Shown here one piece after another: positions 1-11,600 of a DNA stretch of 64,000 bases (positions are counted from its first letter, which is position 1; each line of letters starts with the position of its first letter). A program made the position numbers and the translations under genes. This DNA is from Corticium candelabrum. Lineage: Eukaryota > Porifera > Homoscleromorpha > Homosclerophorida > Plakinidae. The stretch lies in the NCBI RefSeq assembly GCF_963422355.1, contig NC_085086.1, positions 9,931,436 to 9,995,435 of the forward strand, written 5' to 3'. The notes beneath the pieces are model-generated. The model was not told the DNA's origin and ran no database searches. It was given only the letters and a program-made list of their open reading frames with translations.

Positions 1-230
1 GTTGACGTAGAACGTGCCTGCGGTTTCTTTATGCAGGGATGTGTCTTTGTGAAGCGGTAGTAGTGCTTGAAACTGCGTTAGAAATGTTGCTCTGACGCCA
101 AAGTAGTTTAGAAATTAGCGGCTGTACAATACATGTGGCAAAGATGTTTAGCAGTAACAGTGGTTCAAAATTCAAATGTACATGTTGTCACTTTAATAAA
201 TTAGTGTCCAGACGCTTAGAAAAATTGCCA
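1..230 (+). other. 3' flank of a factor B-like copy lying upstream of the window
   Basis: These bases align, with scattered substitutions and small indels, to 36005-36190, which lies just after the stop codon of factor B-like copy D. Shared landmarks are the GACGTAGAACGTG start, the GAAATGTTGCTCTGACGC segment and AATAACAGTGGTTCA (AGTAACAGTGGTTCA here). No coding sequence is visible. The simple reading is that another factor B-like gene ends just left of base 1. Confidence 0.6.
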
Positions 231-1935
231 TGTTAGCACAGTACTGTTTCAAAATACTGACCGAAATGGCGTGACATGATTGGTAGATACTAATACTATT
301 TAGCATAATATTTTTCGTAGGAGGGCTGTTGCAATGCTCAAATCAGTCAACTAGAAAGACTAAGTACACAACAATTATATAGCCAATAAGCCATTACGTG
401 ACGATTACTTGTTGATGGAGTCCAGGTCCTTGAGAGCGCGACTAGAAAAGGACTTTCGAGACGAGCGGTCTCAATGGTAACGAGATGTGCATTCGCGCTG
501 CCTACTTCTTCCCTGTCGAACTACGCGTGTGCGTGAATGTAAAGCCTCTCGTTTTCAAAAGGCTGCGACGGGTTCTGATCCTTGTATCTGCCAAAGCACC
601 GAGTTCGCGCGTCCCTGTTAGTTACGTCCAGCAGATTTTGTTGGACCAATTTCAAGCTAATCTCATTCACGTCAAGGTTGTGGGACAAGTTTTCCCGGAA
701 GCAGGCCAAAGGATGGACCACGTCACCATAACATACGTCTACGATAGTATAATTTTGGGTACTTCATGCATGTCCTGTTTCATTCATGATGCCCAGAGGC
801 CAACATCGCCAAACTTTTATCTCCATTCATCACGCAAAACAAAGCACTTTGCAGCCAAGATGCAAATTATGCATTATTATGCAAAATTAGTGCGTGCTAA
901 AATAGGTAATGTGATGTTAGGTAAACGTAAACTTTGAGAGGGAAAAATCGATATCAAGAAGGATAATTAGACCAAATTGCAAGAAAACAACAAGTAGGAA
1001 CTAGACACATGCAAATAGCATTCAGAATCGTCTGAGTAACAAACTTGTATATTAGAATAATACACGCGAGACCTACACTAATACCGCTTACGGGAGCTAG
1101 TAGTACCGTATACGAGATATCAAGAATGTCCAGATGAAGAGCGATTGCTAGCTGGCCAAAACTAACACGCACAACTAAACCAGTTATAGGAAAGTAATTA
1201 AACTACTAAATTGACCACTTACTACATCCGAGTGCTTGGTAGTTAGTTAGTTATATACATGCTTTCGCTCGCGTGCCTTGCAGCGGTTTGTGTCTTGTTT
1301 GGAGTGATCTTATTATTTGTTGAAAGCTACGAGTCAAAGAAACGGGACTTTGAAGAAGTCACGTGACTTGCGAGGAGCGGTATACTAACGGGTTTCTATT
1401 TGCCCCAAATCTCTGTGGCTGGCTGACTGGCTGGCTGACTATGTACGCCAAAAAATGACCATGTATGGGTGTCACCCTTCAGGAATGTATGGCATGCAAG
1501 CGAGTGACCAATCACGACGCATTATTCTTTTTTGTGTCGCACGCGGCAACGAGGGACAATGGCCGGGCAGCCAATCACTACGCGCTGTTCGTCATGAGAG
1601 AACATCTAGCCAGAAAGACGTCAATTTTTGATCAGAAACAACAGAAACGTCGTATTTCAAGTAGCGCTACCTGAAAATCTACGAGCATCCAATTTTGCTG
1701 CCGTAGTATGCACAAACGTGAAGAGTAGTGCGTGTAACGTACGGGACTTCCTTGCTAACGCGCGTTGCCAGGTACCGCCACGGTAGCTAATGTACGTAAC
1801 GCGATACACAAAGACATACAGAATTTAAAGCTATAGCTTTGGAAAATTAGAACCGGCTTCTATCCTGTCTACGGTCGACAGAAGGAGCAGTCGGCAGCTG
1901 CGGTGTTTGGATACACTCTGCGTTCGTGCAGGAGA
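231..1935. other. Intergenic; dispersed repeat block, no supported gene
   Basis: Open frames here (for example 485-937) have no recognisable domain and no paralogous support. From about 940 to 1170 the sequence matches 43690-43880 and 47680-47870, including paired TACCGCATACGGGAGC-type motifs. CTGGCTGACTGGCTGGCTGAC near 1418-1440 is a small local tandem repeat. I see no RNA gene. Confidence 0.5.
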
Positions 1936-2053
1936 CTAGACACGTGACCAGTCTCGCCGTGCTTTCGTCATTCCCGGATGCTCAATCCTCACGGCAGCGA
2001 GGATTGACAATCCGGGGAATGACGAAGGCGGAGAGAGACTGGCTCGAGTCTAG
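1936..2053. repeat. Near-perfect 55-bp inverted repeat with 8-bp loop
   Basis: The left arm (1936-1990) begins CTAGACACGTGACCAGTCTC and contains TTCGTCATTCCCGGAT and TCAATCCTC. The right arm (1999-2053) is its reverse complement with a few mismatches (GAGGATTGA, ATCCGGGGAATGACGAA, ending GAGTCTAG). The 8-bp loop lies at 1991-1998. It could be a hairpin MITE or a hairpin RNA source; nothing in the sequence decides between them. Confidence 0.7.
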
Positions 2054-2180
2054 CAGGAGACCGATTGGGGGAGGAAGATAAATTTGCTCCACTCCTGATA
2101 GTAGCTACTCCCAATGAGTATTGCTTCGTAGCTTTCGTTTGAAGCGACGCTCGACGGACGTTCACGCATTACTAGCTAGA

Positions 2181-2235
2181 ATGCCGACTAATTGTTCTGT
2201 TCGTGGTTGTCACAGCTGTCACAGTAAAGTTAAGT
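2181..2235 (+). pseudogene. THAP zinc-finger N-terminal relic
   Basis: ATG at 2181 opens a frame reading MPTNCSVRGC followed by HSCH and a stop. MPTNC-C-V-x-x-C is the usual start of THAP DNA-binding domains (first zinc Cys pair). The same segment, less damaged, lies at 48062, and a partial one near 44080. The rest of the domain is not recognisable, so this is a broken exon of a THAP gene or a THAP/P-element-type transposase. Confidence 0.4.
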
Positions 2236-3450
2236 GATCGATAGCTTCCGCTTTCTGGATCTCCTCCAATTTCCTCCCCTCTCTAGATAAACTAAGTAAT
2301 CTAGTATCTATAAATGGCACTCAACTTTTCGTAGTCCTACAGGCACTTGTACGTGTAAGACGTCGTTGTATCGTATATCTAGCGTGCGTTAGCTACACTA
2401 CACATGGAACACCTACATATTATTAGTTCTCACCTGCTGTAATGACAATCTTTACTAGAAGATTAAAAGTTGATTAGAATGGTAACACATGCTGTATAGT
2501 ACCGTACCGTCGCGGCGTGAGGAACGCCGCGACAAGCGAGTCACCTTTCAAGATCTAATAGCTTGCATGTGGATGGGTTGGTGGTTACTTTGGCTCAAGG
2601 AACGTCATCTTCAGTCAAAAGAAAGCTAAAAGTTACCTAAATCTTTAATCTTAACGCGCACTAACTCATTTGCGCTGTAAGAGGCGCTCTGCATACTGAA
2701 TCGACTACTGGAAACCGGTCAATTACGTACAATCTTAAATTTAGACGATGATGTTAATGGTAGTCAAGAAAGTTTTAGATAAAAGAAATCTAGACAGATT
2801 AGATTGGTAAATATAAATTCACAACAACAATTTCTAGACTTAAATATTAGCAGCAGATATGGAACACATATAAATCTGAAAAAAAGTAACTACAAGCACC
2901 CTAAGCCTATAATTACTTCCTCTCTAATCCGCTTTAAAATGCAAACATTTAATTTAGCGGTATAATATATGGGACATCTAATTTTGCAAGCATCGCATAC
3001 GGGAGTTAACGGTAACGTATACTGGAATTGAAATCTGCACTAAAACGTGAACTGTAAATATTGATCATAACAACACCAGCTATTTACAATTTCCGACCTC
3101 CATCGATTTAGCAGCTCGAAAATGCGGTAATGAACGGTTATGAATTGATCCGGTTGCCTGAATAGTGATCGATGCATGCGTCTTGTAGCTTTCTCAGCGT
3201 TAAAATAAGAACTAGTTTTTATCTGCGTCACCGCTAGAATGTTAGACAAGGAAGGGCTTTGTTTGTGTCTTATTTTGTGTTAGTAGAATCTTGCCCCGCC
3301 CTCATCCTCTCACTACAACTTCCTGCTGGCAAGCTGCTGGACATGCCCAATGTGGACAGGTACTCAATCTAGTACGTAGTCAAAGGACCTTACGCAAAGT
3401 AACATCTCCTAAATTCAAAGAATCGCCTTAGTTTAGATTTTACTTTTTAC

Positions 3451-4800
3451 TTTGCCACGCCCATTCAGCTGCGTGTCAAACTTTGCTTTGACTGACTATT
3501 GCTGCAATCGCGCTTTTGATGCTGCGCCACACTTGAATCTAAGTTTGAAGAATTTGGCCTTGTAAATGCCAAAAATTTAATAGCAACAAATGGCAACAAT
3601 TTCTGGGGTTGTAAAGGGACCGGCAAGGTCAAGTCTATACGTAAATTGGCTGATTGTTAGGTGTTTTGGACGTAGAAACGGAGAGATATAACAAGACATA
3701 CAGACACGTGAAAATTATTAGCAAAATATGTACTTTTGATAATTCTAGACACTTGCAAATACTGGAATAATTATGTGTGATCTATCTAGTTTGAGTAACG
3801 TTACCTGTTTGTGTATCTCATGCAGGTCCTTTGTCACATGCACTAATATCATTAATACAGAATAATGTCAACAGCAATAGTGCCAAACATATATTGAATA
3901 CTGGTTCAAATGATTGTGCGCTAATGGTTGTAACATCTACCAAAATTTGTAGAAACTTTCTGTCTTGAATAAAACTTACCGCCTAAGCTCGAGTATGCTT
4001 TCCTTGAAGTACTTTAAATTTTAAGAATGTATGCAAATCTGGCGATGATATTCCGCTTGTACTTGCAATGCCTTTGATAAACAATAAATGATTATTCATT
4101 GTTGATAACAATAAGGATGGTACGTTTGGCAACGAACGATCAGCAGCAGATGCAAATTTGTTAAGTGAGGGACGCGTTATAATCAATCCTGCATGAGTAT
4201 TCTAGTTATTTCGTCTTATATAATTTTGCGTTTTCTTGACCTTGTTTTGACGTGAGAGAAATTACAGCATTGATTATTGCTGTAACTTGCTATCTGAAAT
4301 ATGTAGCCCGTGTTAAATGGGCTTGCTTGAAATACTTGTGTAAGGCAGGTGCAAGGTATGTCTTCGCACGGCGTCTTTACTTGCATTAGTTGCACGGCAC
4401 TTTATTGAATATGTGTAGTCACTTGCAACATCCGCCTTCACACTCGGCGTACTCAACTGCATTGGACGTTGCTCTATTGATAGTGCAATTCCCTCTACAA
4501 TTTACTGTATCAGAGCAAGACTAAGTTTTTTATAGTAGAAAGACACAAATTCTCAGTGTGCTGTTCAATTTTTAAATATGGCCCTCCCTTGGTCTTAATG
4601 ACGATTCTAACAATGAAGTTTACATTAGCTCTTGTTGGGACTTGAATTAATGACAAGTTTACTTTGTAATACAGTGGCAAAGCTTATTTGGCTGCACAAT
4701 AGCAGTCTAAAATACATTTCTAATTTAGCCTTTCTTACATATTTCCACGCCCCTGAGGACTCTTGCTACTGATTCAGAAATAACACCATTTACGTTATAG
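3451..4800. repeat. Paralogous intergenic block, also at 41925-42960
   Basis: From about 3720, GATAATTCTAGACACTTGCAAATAC, then GTTACCTGTTTGTGTATCTCATGCAGG, then the AATCAATGATTATT/TTGTTGATAA region, and finally ATTGATAGTGCAATTCCCT recur in the same order at 41925-42660. The recurrence continues into the CUB relic. No gene is visible. A shorter part (3770-3950) also recurs at 36600-36790. Confidence 0.55.
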
Positions 4801-5054
4801 CTAAATCAGAGCTCTGTGGAGGAACGCTAATTTATCCTAAAGAGATGTGGTTTTGATCTCCAAATGTGAACGTGTTAACATGCATCAATTGTCAATTGGT
4901 TTTCACCTCTGTATTTCGTAAACGCCGTCTCAAACTGAGTTTTTTACGATTTTATATTGGACCTGAAGATTTGCTGCGTATTTGCTATGGTTACTCAAAT
5001 AAGTCTCCACTTATTGTGAGCTACATATACGAAACATTCTGTGTCAGTCTCTAA
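4801..5054 (+). pseudogene. Isolated CUB1-exon relic of the factor B-like family
   Basis: The translation around 4866-5054 keeps the pattern of the family's first CUB: CINCQ, then a stretch rich in Arg/Lys with LKLSF, then YIG, then NKSPLIVSY. Compare the MNCKW...RVRLTFSQF...KKSPLIVSY pattern of the intact copies. GCTCTGTGGAGGAA at 4809 corresponds to the start of the exon. No second CUB or CCP follows. A sister relic lies at 42962-43170 in the paralogous block. Confidence 0.65.
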
Positions 5055-5094
5055 CACGTTGCCTTAAATATAGTATTACGTCAGGCAACTGCAT

Positions 5095-6238
5095 GGCAGT
5101 CCAAATACCTTGGTCTACGTCAATGATAAAGAAATAGTAAAGCTGCAATCAGAAAAGAGTACCAATACGACCTGTTAGGTTTTGTTCTATTTACAGAAAA
5201 TCATTGTCTCAGTTCAAAGCAGCCATCAAGACACATAACAACTGTGCTAGTACAATTGGATAATGTATATGTTGTGGAACCAGCCAAATCTCTCATATTA
5301 TGCAATCTTTGATGATCTCAACGTTTCTCCAATCGATCTTGGCCTGACTATATAAAATAGAAAGTTCTATGTGTATTTCTTGATAAACAGAACATTTCAC
5401 TGCACAGTTTCTGACACAAAAATCCATGTCTTGAAAACGTTTTTAGGTACAAACAATACATCTATTTTTTACAAATGTTTAAAAAGATGGAAGTCTTAAT
5501 GTCCATATTACTAGAACGGTCTTTGCCGACATCATTAGTTTAGATCGGCTAGACACCAAGTAGAATCAAGCTACTTTGAAAATTTAGTTTGATGTATTTA
5601 GATTAGCATCATGCGATCGAAGACACTGATCCTGCTAGAGTTTTGGCAGCATGAGTAGATTCACTAAAAGAAATCCCAAATAGATTTCGTTCTTTTAGCA
5701 AAAAGTTAAATAAATTTAGGCAATAAGCTCTAAACATTCTTCCACGTGTTTATCCTTGAATTTCCTTAAAAGAAGACAATCCTACCATGTCAGACGCAGA
5801 TATCTCTGTCTGTTTGTCTGTCGGTCGGTATATATGTATTATGATGTTTATGTATTGTACTTATGCATAAACATAATATGTATGTGTACTTTATGGCAGG
5901 AATGAAGGCCTATCCGTTAGTGCATCTGGCGTCAAACTGATACCACCTCTCGCACACACTGGGTACGCACGGCTCTACGATCAATATTAAATTCTTCTAT
6001 CAAACTCTGATAGAGGTGGCTGAAACGTGGTAGCCGAACAAATACAAGGTCAGAAAACAAATTTTGCGCGTTTTAACTAGAGTTAGTTGTATATCTCGCA
6101 GATTTCAGGACAACCACAATTCTCGTTTTCACCTACGGCTATAAGATCGTAGTATTCTAACGTTTTCTATTAATACCTGCAAGTATTGAGTATTTTACAG
6201 TATATGGAGATTGCACATTTATAATTAATAAAGCGCTC

Positions 6239-6240
<2 letters not shown>
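5095..6240. other. Intergenic; repeat block shared with 11815-11960 and 13542-13800
   Basis: CAATGATAAAGAAATAGTA, CAGTTCAAAGCAG.CATCAAGACACATA and TGTGCTAGTACAATTGGATAAT, then AAATCTC.CATATTATGCAATCTTTGATGATCTCAA, recur around the transposon at 11961-13541. This copy therefore represents the uninterrupted site, with the junction near 5258-5263. From about 5480 to 6240 I see only AT-rich sequence without features. Confidence 0.5.

Positions 6241-6241
<1 letters not shown>

Positions 6242-6276
<35 letters not shown>
6242..6276. repeat. (TA)n microsatellite
   Basis: Uninterrupted alternating A/T of about 35 bp. Confidence 0.95.
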
Positions 6277-6279
<3 letters not shown>

Positions 6280-6511
6280 GCTCTTAATTCTGCAGTATGT
6301 AGCCGCTAAATCGTGCGCTCACTGCCTATAGAGAAATTTGCGCCATAGTAGACAAATAGCGTCTCTAGCATATAGCCACAGAATTGTGGGCCTACTGTCT
6401 AAAGAGAAAGCTGCGCCTTGTCAAACAAATAATCTACTCTATTGTATACTAAGTGAATTGTCTGATTATGTCTAAGCGACTCTATGCGATCGGACGGTTA
6501 TCTCTCCAAAC

Positions 6512-6642
6512 CCGTTGTTAACAACGATCAAAGATCTGCGAAAGCAAGCCAAAGATATCGGGTTCAAGAGAGTCTCTTGCCTGCGCAAAGCAAAACTCGT
6601 GCAACTCATCTCCGAAGCGAGAGCCCTGGAAATGGCATGACG
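6512..6642 (+). pseudogene. SAP/Rho-N-like helical motif, degenerate mobile element
   Basis: A 43-codon open stretch starting at 6512 contains LRKQAKDIGFKRVSCLRK followed by AKLVQLISEA, then a stop. The pattern L-R-x-x-A-K-x-x-G-x(5)-S-x-L-R-K-x-x-L-V is that of SAP/Rho-N-like helix-extended-helix motifs. These are often found near the N-terminus of proteins of large self-synthesising DNA elements. It lies 0.5-1.2 kb upstream of the C2H2 relic in the same orientation, so both may come from one element. The family assignment is inference. Confidence 0.35.
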
Positions 6643-7039
6643 AAACTCAAGTCAAATGGGCTGTGTTCGACACTGCGCGGAGTCGCCGTCGACGATCCTT
6701 CGCAGTGTTAAGTCAAAAATTGCAAAAAAATTGGCGAATTGGTCGATACCTCATTGCGAGCCAAAAACGTGAGTCAAGATATGCAAAATCTACGATACCG
6801 CTTAGCTGTCATAAAAAGACTTATCCAAAAATGGGACACATAACCCAAGCATCACACATCGCAAAGAATGGAGCAGGCATTTTGAAGGAGCTAGATGGTC
6901 AATGTGAACGAGTGACTAAACGTCGCATAACTGTTCAATAGTGACCTTCAAATTCTTTCGAGATTTAGACGGTAGTCTTACCGAACGAATGATGGAAAGC
7001 TGACACCCCACTCTCAGACGGCATTTTACTCCTCCACCT

Positions 7040-7702
7040 ATCAAATTCGAAATATCAAAAATGGTAGAGTGGTGTTGTTTAGCAAACATGTATCCAGAAG
7101 CAAGAGAAGGTATCGGCTCCAACAAGTCATCGACTGGATCGCCAAACAAGAAGGAGACCGACTCACAAAATACAACATAGATCGTCCCAATACCAAGTGG
7201 TGCATGTTTGTGCGATTTTATTAAAGTCCAACAGTCCGTCATACAGACATGAAAAGCCCTACTAGCCATACCATCCCATACCGAATGGCTGCGCCAGGAG
7301 AAGGGCCTCTTTGCTCTGGAAAAGTGCAATGAATCCCATGTCTGTTTCGCTGTCCACACCTAGGGGTTCAAGTAAATCGCAGCACCATCAAAGGCAGAGA
7401 TCTCGCCAAATCCTTCTACAATGAGCAGTGCCTCGATGTACACAAGACCAATCTAGACATGCAACCTTGATAAAATCAAAAAATATTACAAGCTGAGTAT
7501 CCGCATGCACCAGCCGACTGAGCACGCATGGTACCTGACACGACAACCTGCCCACTATCCCAATACAATGACCATCGGAATGTTCGAGCAGCATGCCTTC
7601 TACATTAAAGATATCAAGAAGGTGGAAGAGCTCTATATGTGTGGTCATTGCTCTCATTCTTTCACCAAGTCTTCGGATATTCAACATATAACTAATATCT
7701 GA
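7040..7702 (+). pseudogene. Relic of a large mobile element protein with C2H2-like motif (copy 1)
   Basis: Several + frames, broken by stops, hold protein-like pieces. One near 7120 contains RLQQVIDWIAKQ. One near 7395 contains TIKGRDLAKSFYNEQ. The last (7505-7702) contains RQPAHYPNTMTIGMFEQHAF, then YIKDIKK, then YMCGHCSHSF with a following His. The order 'YP-T-hydrophobic...H-F-Y-I-K-D...C-x2-C' resembles a region seen upstream of protein-primed type B DNA polymerase domains in Maverick/Polinton-like and related elements. That is from memory of the family and not proven. Copies recur at 13800-15090 and 36890-37200. Confidence 0.4.
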
Positions 7703-8596
7703 ATAATAAAATTTTATTGGTTTGAGTATCGTATGCGGGATCTTGGAGGGCCAATGGAATCGGAAGCAAGTGGTACCGTATCCATGATATATTTCACAGC
7801 CTATTGTAAGTCGCTCTATAAAATCAATTAGCTTACAGATGCAGTATGTCAAACTTATCGCAATTTTGGCTTTTGATTTTTCTCAGTGTACCATCGTGAC
7901 TTTACATGAACTGATAGATTAACTATCAAATTGATAGAGTTACTCTATCAATTTATTCATTCAGTAACTGACGTGCCCCGTCGACGACAAATTATTCAAC
8001 TCAACAAATTAGTTTACAAAATTACACACTTGTATCAAAATTAGTTTAAAGAAGAAACTCTGATTGCGATTATTCTTGTAGTTTTGATTTGGTTTTGTTA
8101 GATTTGTGGTATATAGTCTAGTACTAGACTGATTTAATTAGAAGAGTTATACTGATCGAAAGTCTGCCTCTCATTACTATCTGTCAGAGTTTCATCAGAA
8201 GCAACTAATAGCTTATACAGTTGGAATATTGTGGTACTACATGCTTGGTAATGTAGTGTAGTTGCAGTATCCGGATAATTACATTATCTTCTATTTTTTT
8301 ACAAAAAATACGATAAACAATGTAGACGTGCTTGGATTCTATTAAACTTACCTTACGGTGGAGCAAACAGTATGATAAGTGAAGTCAATTCACAGGTACT
8401 CTGCCAGATATTTTTAATTCATACTAACACGTTATAGGTGTTACGCGTGATTGAAGACATTTTCCCACTTGGTAAGGTCATTTGTAATAATCATTAGCTC
8501 ATCAGTAGATACATCAAGACCCCTTCCTCATTTGCAGGCGAGAATTATTCACTGGAGTTAGATACAACTCTAAAGCTCATTGGAACTCCACCATAG
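7703..8596 (+). promoter_or_regulatory. Conserved 5' flank of factor B-like copy A
   Basis: This flank aligns with 15090-15955 (copy B), 31250-32115 (copy D) and 37190-38074 (copy E). Shared landmarks are GGTTTGAGTATCGTATGCGGGATC, AAGTGGTACCGTATCC, GGTACTACATGC, AATTCACAGGTACTCTG and GGTGTTACGCGTGATTGAAGA. A possible 5'-UTR intron runs from about 8472 (GTAAGG) to 8537 (TTTGCAG). It presumably contains the promoter, but I see no convincing TATA box. Confidence 0.45.
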
Positions 8597-10606
8597 ATGA
8601 AACTCAGTTTTCTCATTCTTGGTGTGGCTGCTCTAGCATGCCTGCGGTTTTCTTTAGCAAAAAGTACGGTCTGCAATGGGAGAAATAAATGCTCGTCGTG
8701 TCAATGCTCTGGTAAGTTTCGAAGACGTTCTAACATTTGAGCTTTAGCTACTGTCTTGTCGTGAACTTTCTGCCTTTGTTGTACTAGTCACGCATGTTGC
8801 ACTAACGCCACCAATCACCTGATCAAAACGGCACCGCTTATTCACAATTGCCGTTGTGTGCAGCTGTAGAGAAATTTGGAAATCAAATCTTTGCTGAGGA
8901 CGAGCCATCTCGATTTCCTGACCAGCAAGTGTCTTCATGCATGAACTGCAAGTGGGTGATATCAGTTGCTGCCAACAAGCGAGTCAGACTTACGTTCTCA
9001 CAATTTCTTCTTGGATCTGGAGACAAAGTCCACATTTATAATGGTCATTCGAAAAAGGCTCCATTCATTGTTAGCTACAGAGAAGGCGACAGTCCGACAG
9101 ATGTTGTATCAACTAAGAGTGCGATGACAGTAAAAGTTATTACGGATCGTTGTGGGCAGGATCTTTTGATAAATGCTCTTTTGAAGCTATTGGTATTGTA
9201 ACAATGCTTGTAATGACAAGGCTGTAATTAATTAAATGTTTTAAATTAAATTGTGGAAATCTGTTTATATGAAAGCAGGAAGGGAAAAATCAAAGCAAAT
9301 TCAATCTCCAAACTTTTCACAAAAGCATGCGAACAAATTGGACTGCTTATGGATGTTCGTCGGTAATGGGAATTTACTACTATCAGCACGTGTCAACATC
9401 AAAGTTGTCGGTACTGCAGGATCACGAGACCAACTGATCATTCAGAAATCTCTGGAAGTGTCTAGATCGGACAGCCAAGTGCATGAGTACTACGGAAAAA
9501 GTAAAAGAAATAAAGCATTAACATTTAGAAACACACCTGGAAGTACAATCAAATTTGTTTCTGATCGAGGAAACCGGGGAAAAAGTATTTTCTCTAAATG
9601 TTTTTGCTCTTGCACAAGGTATCTCCTTTATAGTATTAACTTGCATTATCGTCATAATACTAGTTTTGTGTAGGTCTTCATTGTCCTACCCCCAAATGTT
9701 TTAAAAATGGTTTTGTGAGTCTAATAAATTTTGGCAGATCTGGCAAATATGATTGTTGTGACGGGTATAAACTCTACGGAAGTAATAAGCGATCTTGCTC
9801 TAACAGTAAATGGACGCCATCAAACACTCCTGCATGCAAATGTATTAGCTATATACTGCTATTCTCTTTCCCTTTCTCATTTTTTCCTTTGATAGCTGTA
9901 AGTTTCTGCACTTTGCCATCAAACATGGAAGTTTCCAATAGATCTACTAAGGTGGCAATCGGAGAAGAAGTGATTCTCTACTGTACACGAGGGTATAAGC
10001 TTTCGAATTCGCTCAAATTATTGCCAGCATTGTGCGATTGCAATGGCAAGTGCAACATAACTACTAACCCATCACCATGCGAAGGTGTCGTTAATGTCAT
10101 TTTTAAGTTAAGACAATGATCAACTTGCTAATTCGATCTAATTTTATTGCAGACTATTTCTGTACCTCTCCACCTCCGCCTCCTACTCCAGGTGGTGTGA
10201 CAATGTTTGAAGATGACGAGAAGAGGACAACGTTTTCCGTCGGATCAAGAGTGAATTACACGTGTCCGGACGGGTATGGTTTAGATGGCATTCCTTATCG
10301 CGTTTGTACTGAAGATCTTGATTGGGAGCCACATTCTACAATTCACAATTGTCACAGTACGCCAATTTTGTGATTCTTTCTGTGCATTTCGTACTGTGGC
10401 TTAATTGTGTTTAGAAAACCTTCAAGTTTGTTTGGATCCAGGAGAACCGGAGAGTGGAATGCGTAGAATACAGTCGTTTGCGAATAAGCATCTCGCTGCC
10501 TTTGACTGCAAACCTGGGTTTACAATGTTTGGAACGAACTTGCGTACTTGCATGGTTGATGAGCAAAGCAACACGTTTTGGGATGGCAAGGAAGTTTGCT
10601 GTAAAA
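8597..10606 (+). pseudogene. Factor B-like copy A: truncated CUB-CUB-CCP4 pseudogene
   Basis: Exon 1 (8597-8711) encodes a signal peptide starting MKLSFLILG and a Cys-rich tail ending SSCQCSG. CUB1 starts at 8864, CUB2 near 9254, CCP1 near 9674, CCP2 near 9898, CCP3 near 10151 and CCP4 near 10414-10606. Compared with copies B and D it has several lesions. The first Cys of CUB1 is changed (TGT to TTT). One base is lost near 9174. The acceptor AG before CUB2 has become AA (about 9253), with one base lost just after it. One base is gained near 9585, which shifts the end of CUB2. No vWA or protease exon follows CCP4. It is a dead copy; the CCP exons still read openly. Confidence 0.85.
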
Positions 10607-11293
10607 GTATGTATTATCTCCATCAGTATTAGGCCTTCAGAGAATGCTGAATGTGTGTGGAGAGTATGCAGAAGATCACAGTCTGTTGTTTAACGAAAAG
10701 AAATCCACATCAATATTGTTGCCAAATGTAAGAGGGTAGCTATTAGAAACCCGTAGTTATGTCTGTGAGGATCTATTCTGTCTTACAAAGAGTCTATTAT
10801 TATTCATTTGGGCACAGTCTTTGACCAAGATGGAACTGACCAGCTAGCAGTGGACGATAGTGGTCAGAAGTTCTACGGTGCAGTCAATGCTGCAATTGCA
10901 AAGTTAGGAGGTTAATGTATGTTCGATCTGGCATGGAAACAAATTATGGAAGTTCAACTGTTTCCAGTACTGGCGTATGAAAGTTGTCTTTGAGACCTAA
11001 AAAACCGTGTACTGTTAGGTCAGTGAACAGAGCGTACAGGAGAGGAATTCGCAGAGGTCTAGAAATGCGGGATAGAGATTCCATAACTGATACATTGGGC
11101 AACTGGTTTGTGGAAGCAGCAGACAAGATGAAGAAAGAACAACTGTTATTCTTATAACGGTTCATGTATTCTAGTAATACCATAGTTTAGAGTACAGGCG
11201 CAAGCCTAGGTCTCACATTTGGTAACTTTTTGGTACAAGTCCTTAAAGACTCTAGTATGAGGGTTTAGATAGAGTCTACGTAGAAGATATTTA

Positions 11294-11296
<3 letters not shown>
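10607..11296. other. Region after truncated copy A; one short unidentified frame
   Basis: The vWA and protease exons expected here are absent. A 35-codon + frame (about 10811-10915) contains FDQDGTDQLAVDDSGQKFYG and ends in a stop. Its composition is protein-like but I do not recognise it, and no other copy has it. It may mark an insertion that replaced the 3' half of copy A. Otherwise I see nothing. Confidence 0.3.

Positions 11297-11356
<60 letters not shown>
11297..11356. repeat. (TG)n microsatellite
   Basis: Pure TG dinucleotides of about 60 bp. The open frames through it (Cys-Val, His-Thr runs) are artefacts. Confidence 0.95.
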
Positions 11357-11359
<3 letters not shown>

Positions 11360-11425
11360 ATGTACATTCGGGTGTATGTGTTGCCCTTTAAAAGGTAACT
11401 GCACTTTTCGTGTGCTACAAACATC

Positions 11426-11426
<1 letters not shown>

Positions 11427-11504
<78 letters not shown>

Positions 11505-11534
11505 GATGGCATGTCCACTGATAACAGTGATGAC

Positions 11535-11596
<62 letters not shown>
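11427..11596. repeat. (AC)n and (TA)n tracts around a LINE 3'-end fragment
   Basis: An (AC)n tract (11427-11492) and a (TA)n tract (about 11538-11596) flank GATGGCATGTCCACTGATAA and CAGTGATGACTC at 11505-11535. The same sequence lies at 54459-54491, at the 3' end of a LINE tail. So a short LINE 3' end, minus orientation, appears trapped between microsatellites. Confidence 0.6.

Positions 11597-11600
<4 letters not shown>

Larger units (their letters stand above)
960..3450. repeat. Paralogous intergenic block, also at 43690-44110 and 47680-49440
   Basis: Landmarks recur in the same order in the second and third blocks: GGATAATTAGAC at the start, ACACGCGAGACCTA with CATACGGGAGCT, a THAP-like ATG segment, an ACTCCTACAGG segment, AACCGGTCAATTACG, paired CGCATACGGGA motifs, GATCGATGCATGCGTCTTGTAGC, and CTTGCCCCGCCCTCATCCTCTCAC near 3292. 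The block is noncoding apart from the THAP relic. It is part of the unit that duplicated with the factor B-like genes. Confidence 0.6.

Noticed and set aside
485..937. 150-codon + frame near the left edge
   Set aside because: No domain, no signal peptide, no paralogue kept open in related blocks; probably chance.
6916..7852. Two minus-strand frames of about 150 codons
   Set aside because: The + strand carries recognisable element motifs in the same place, and the paralogous copies at 13.8-15.1 and 36.9-37.2 kb do not keep the minus frames.
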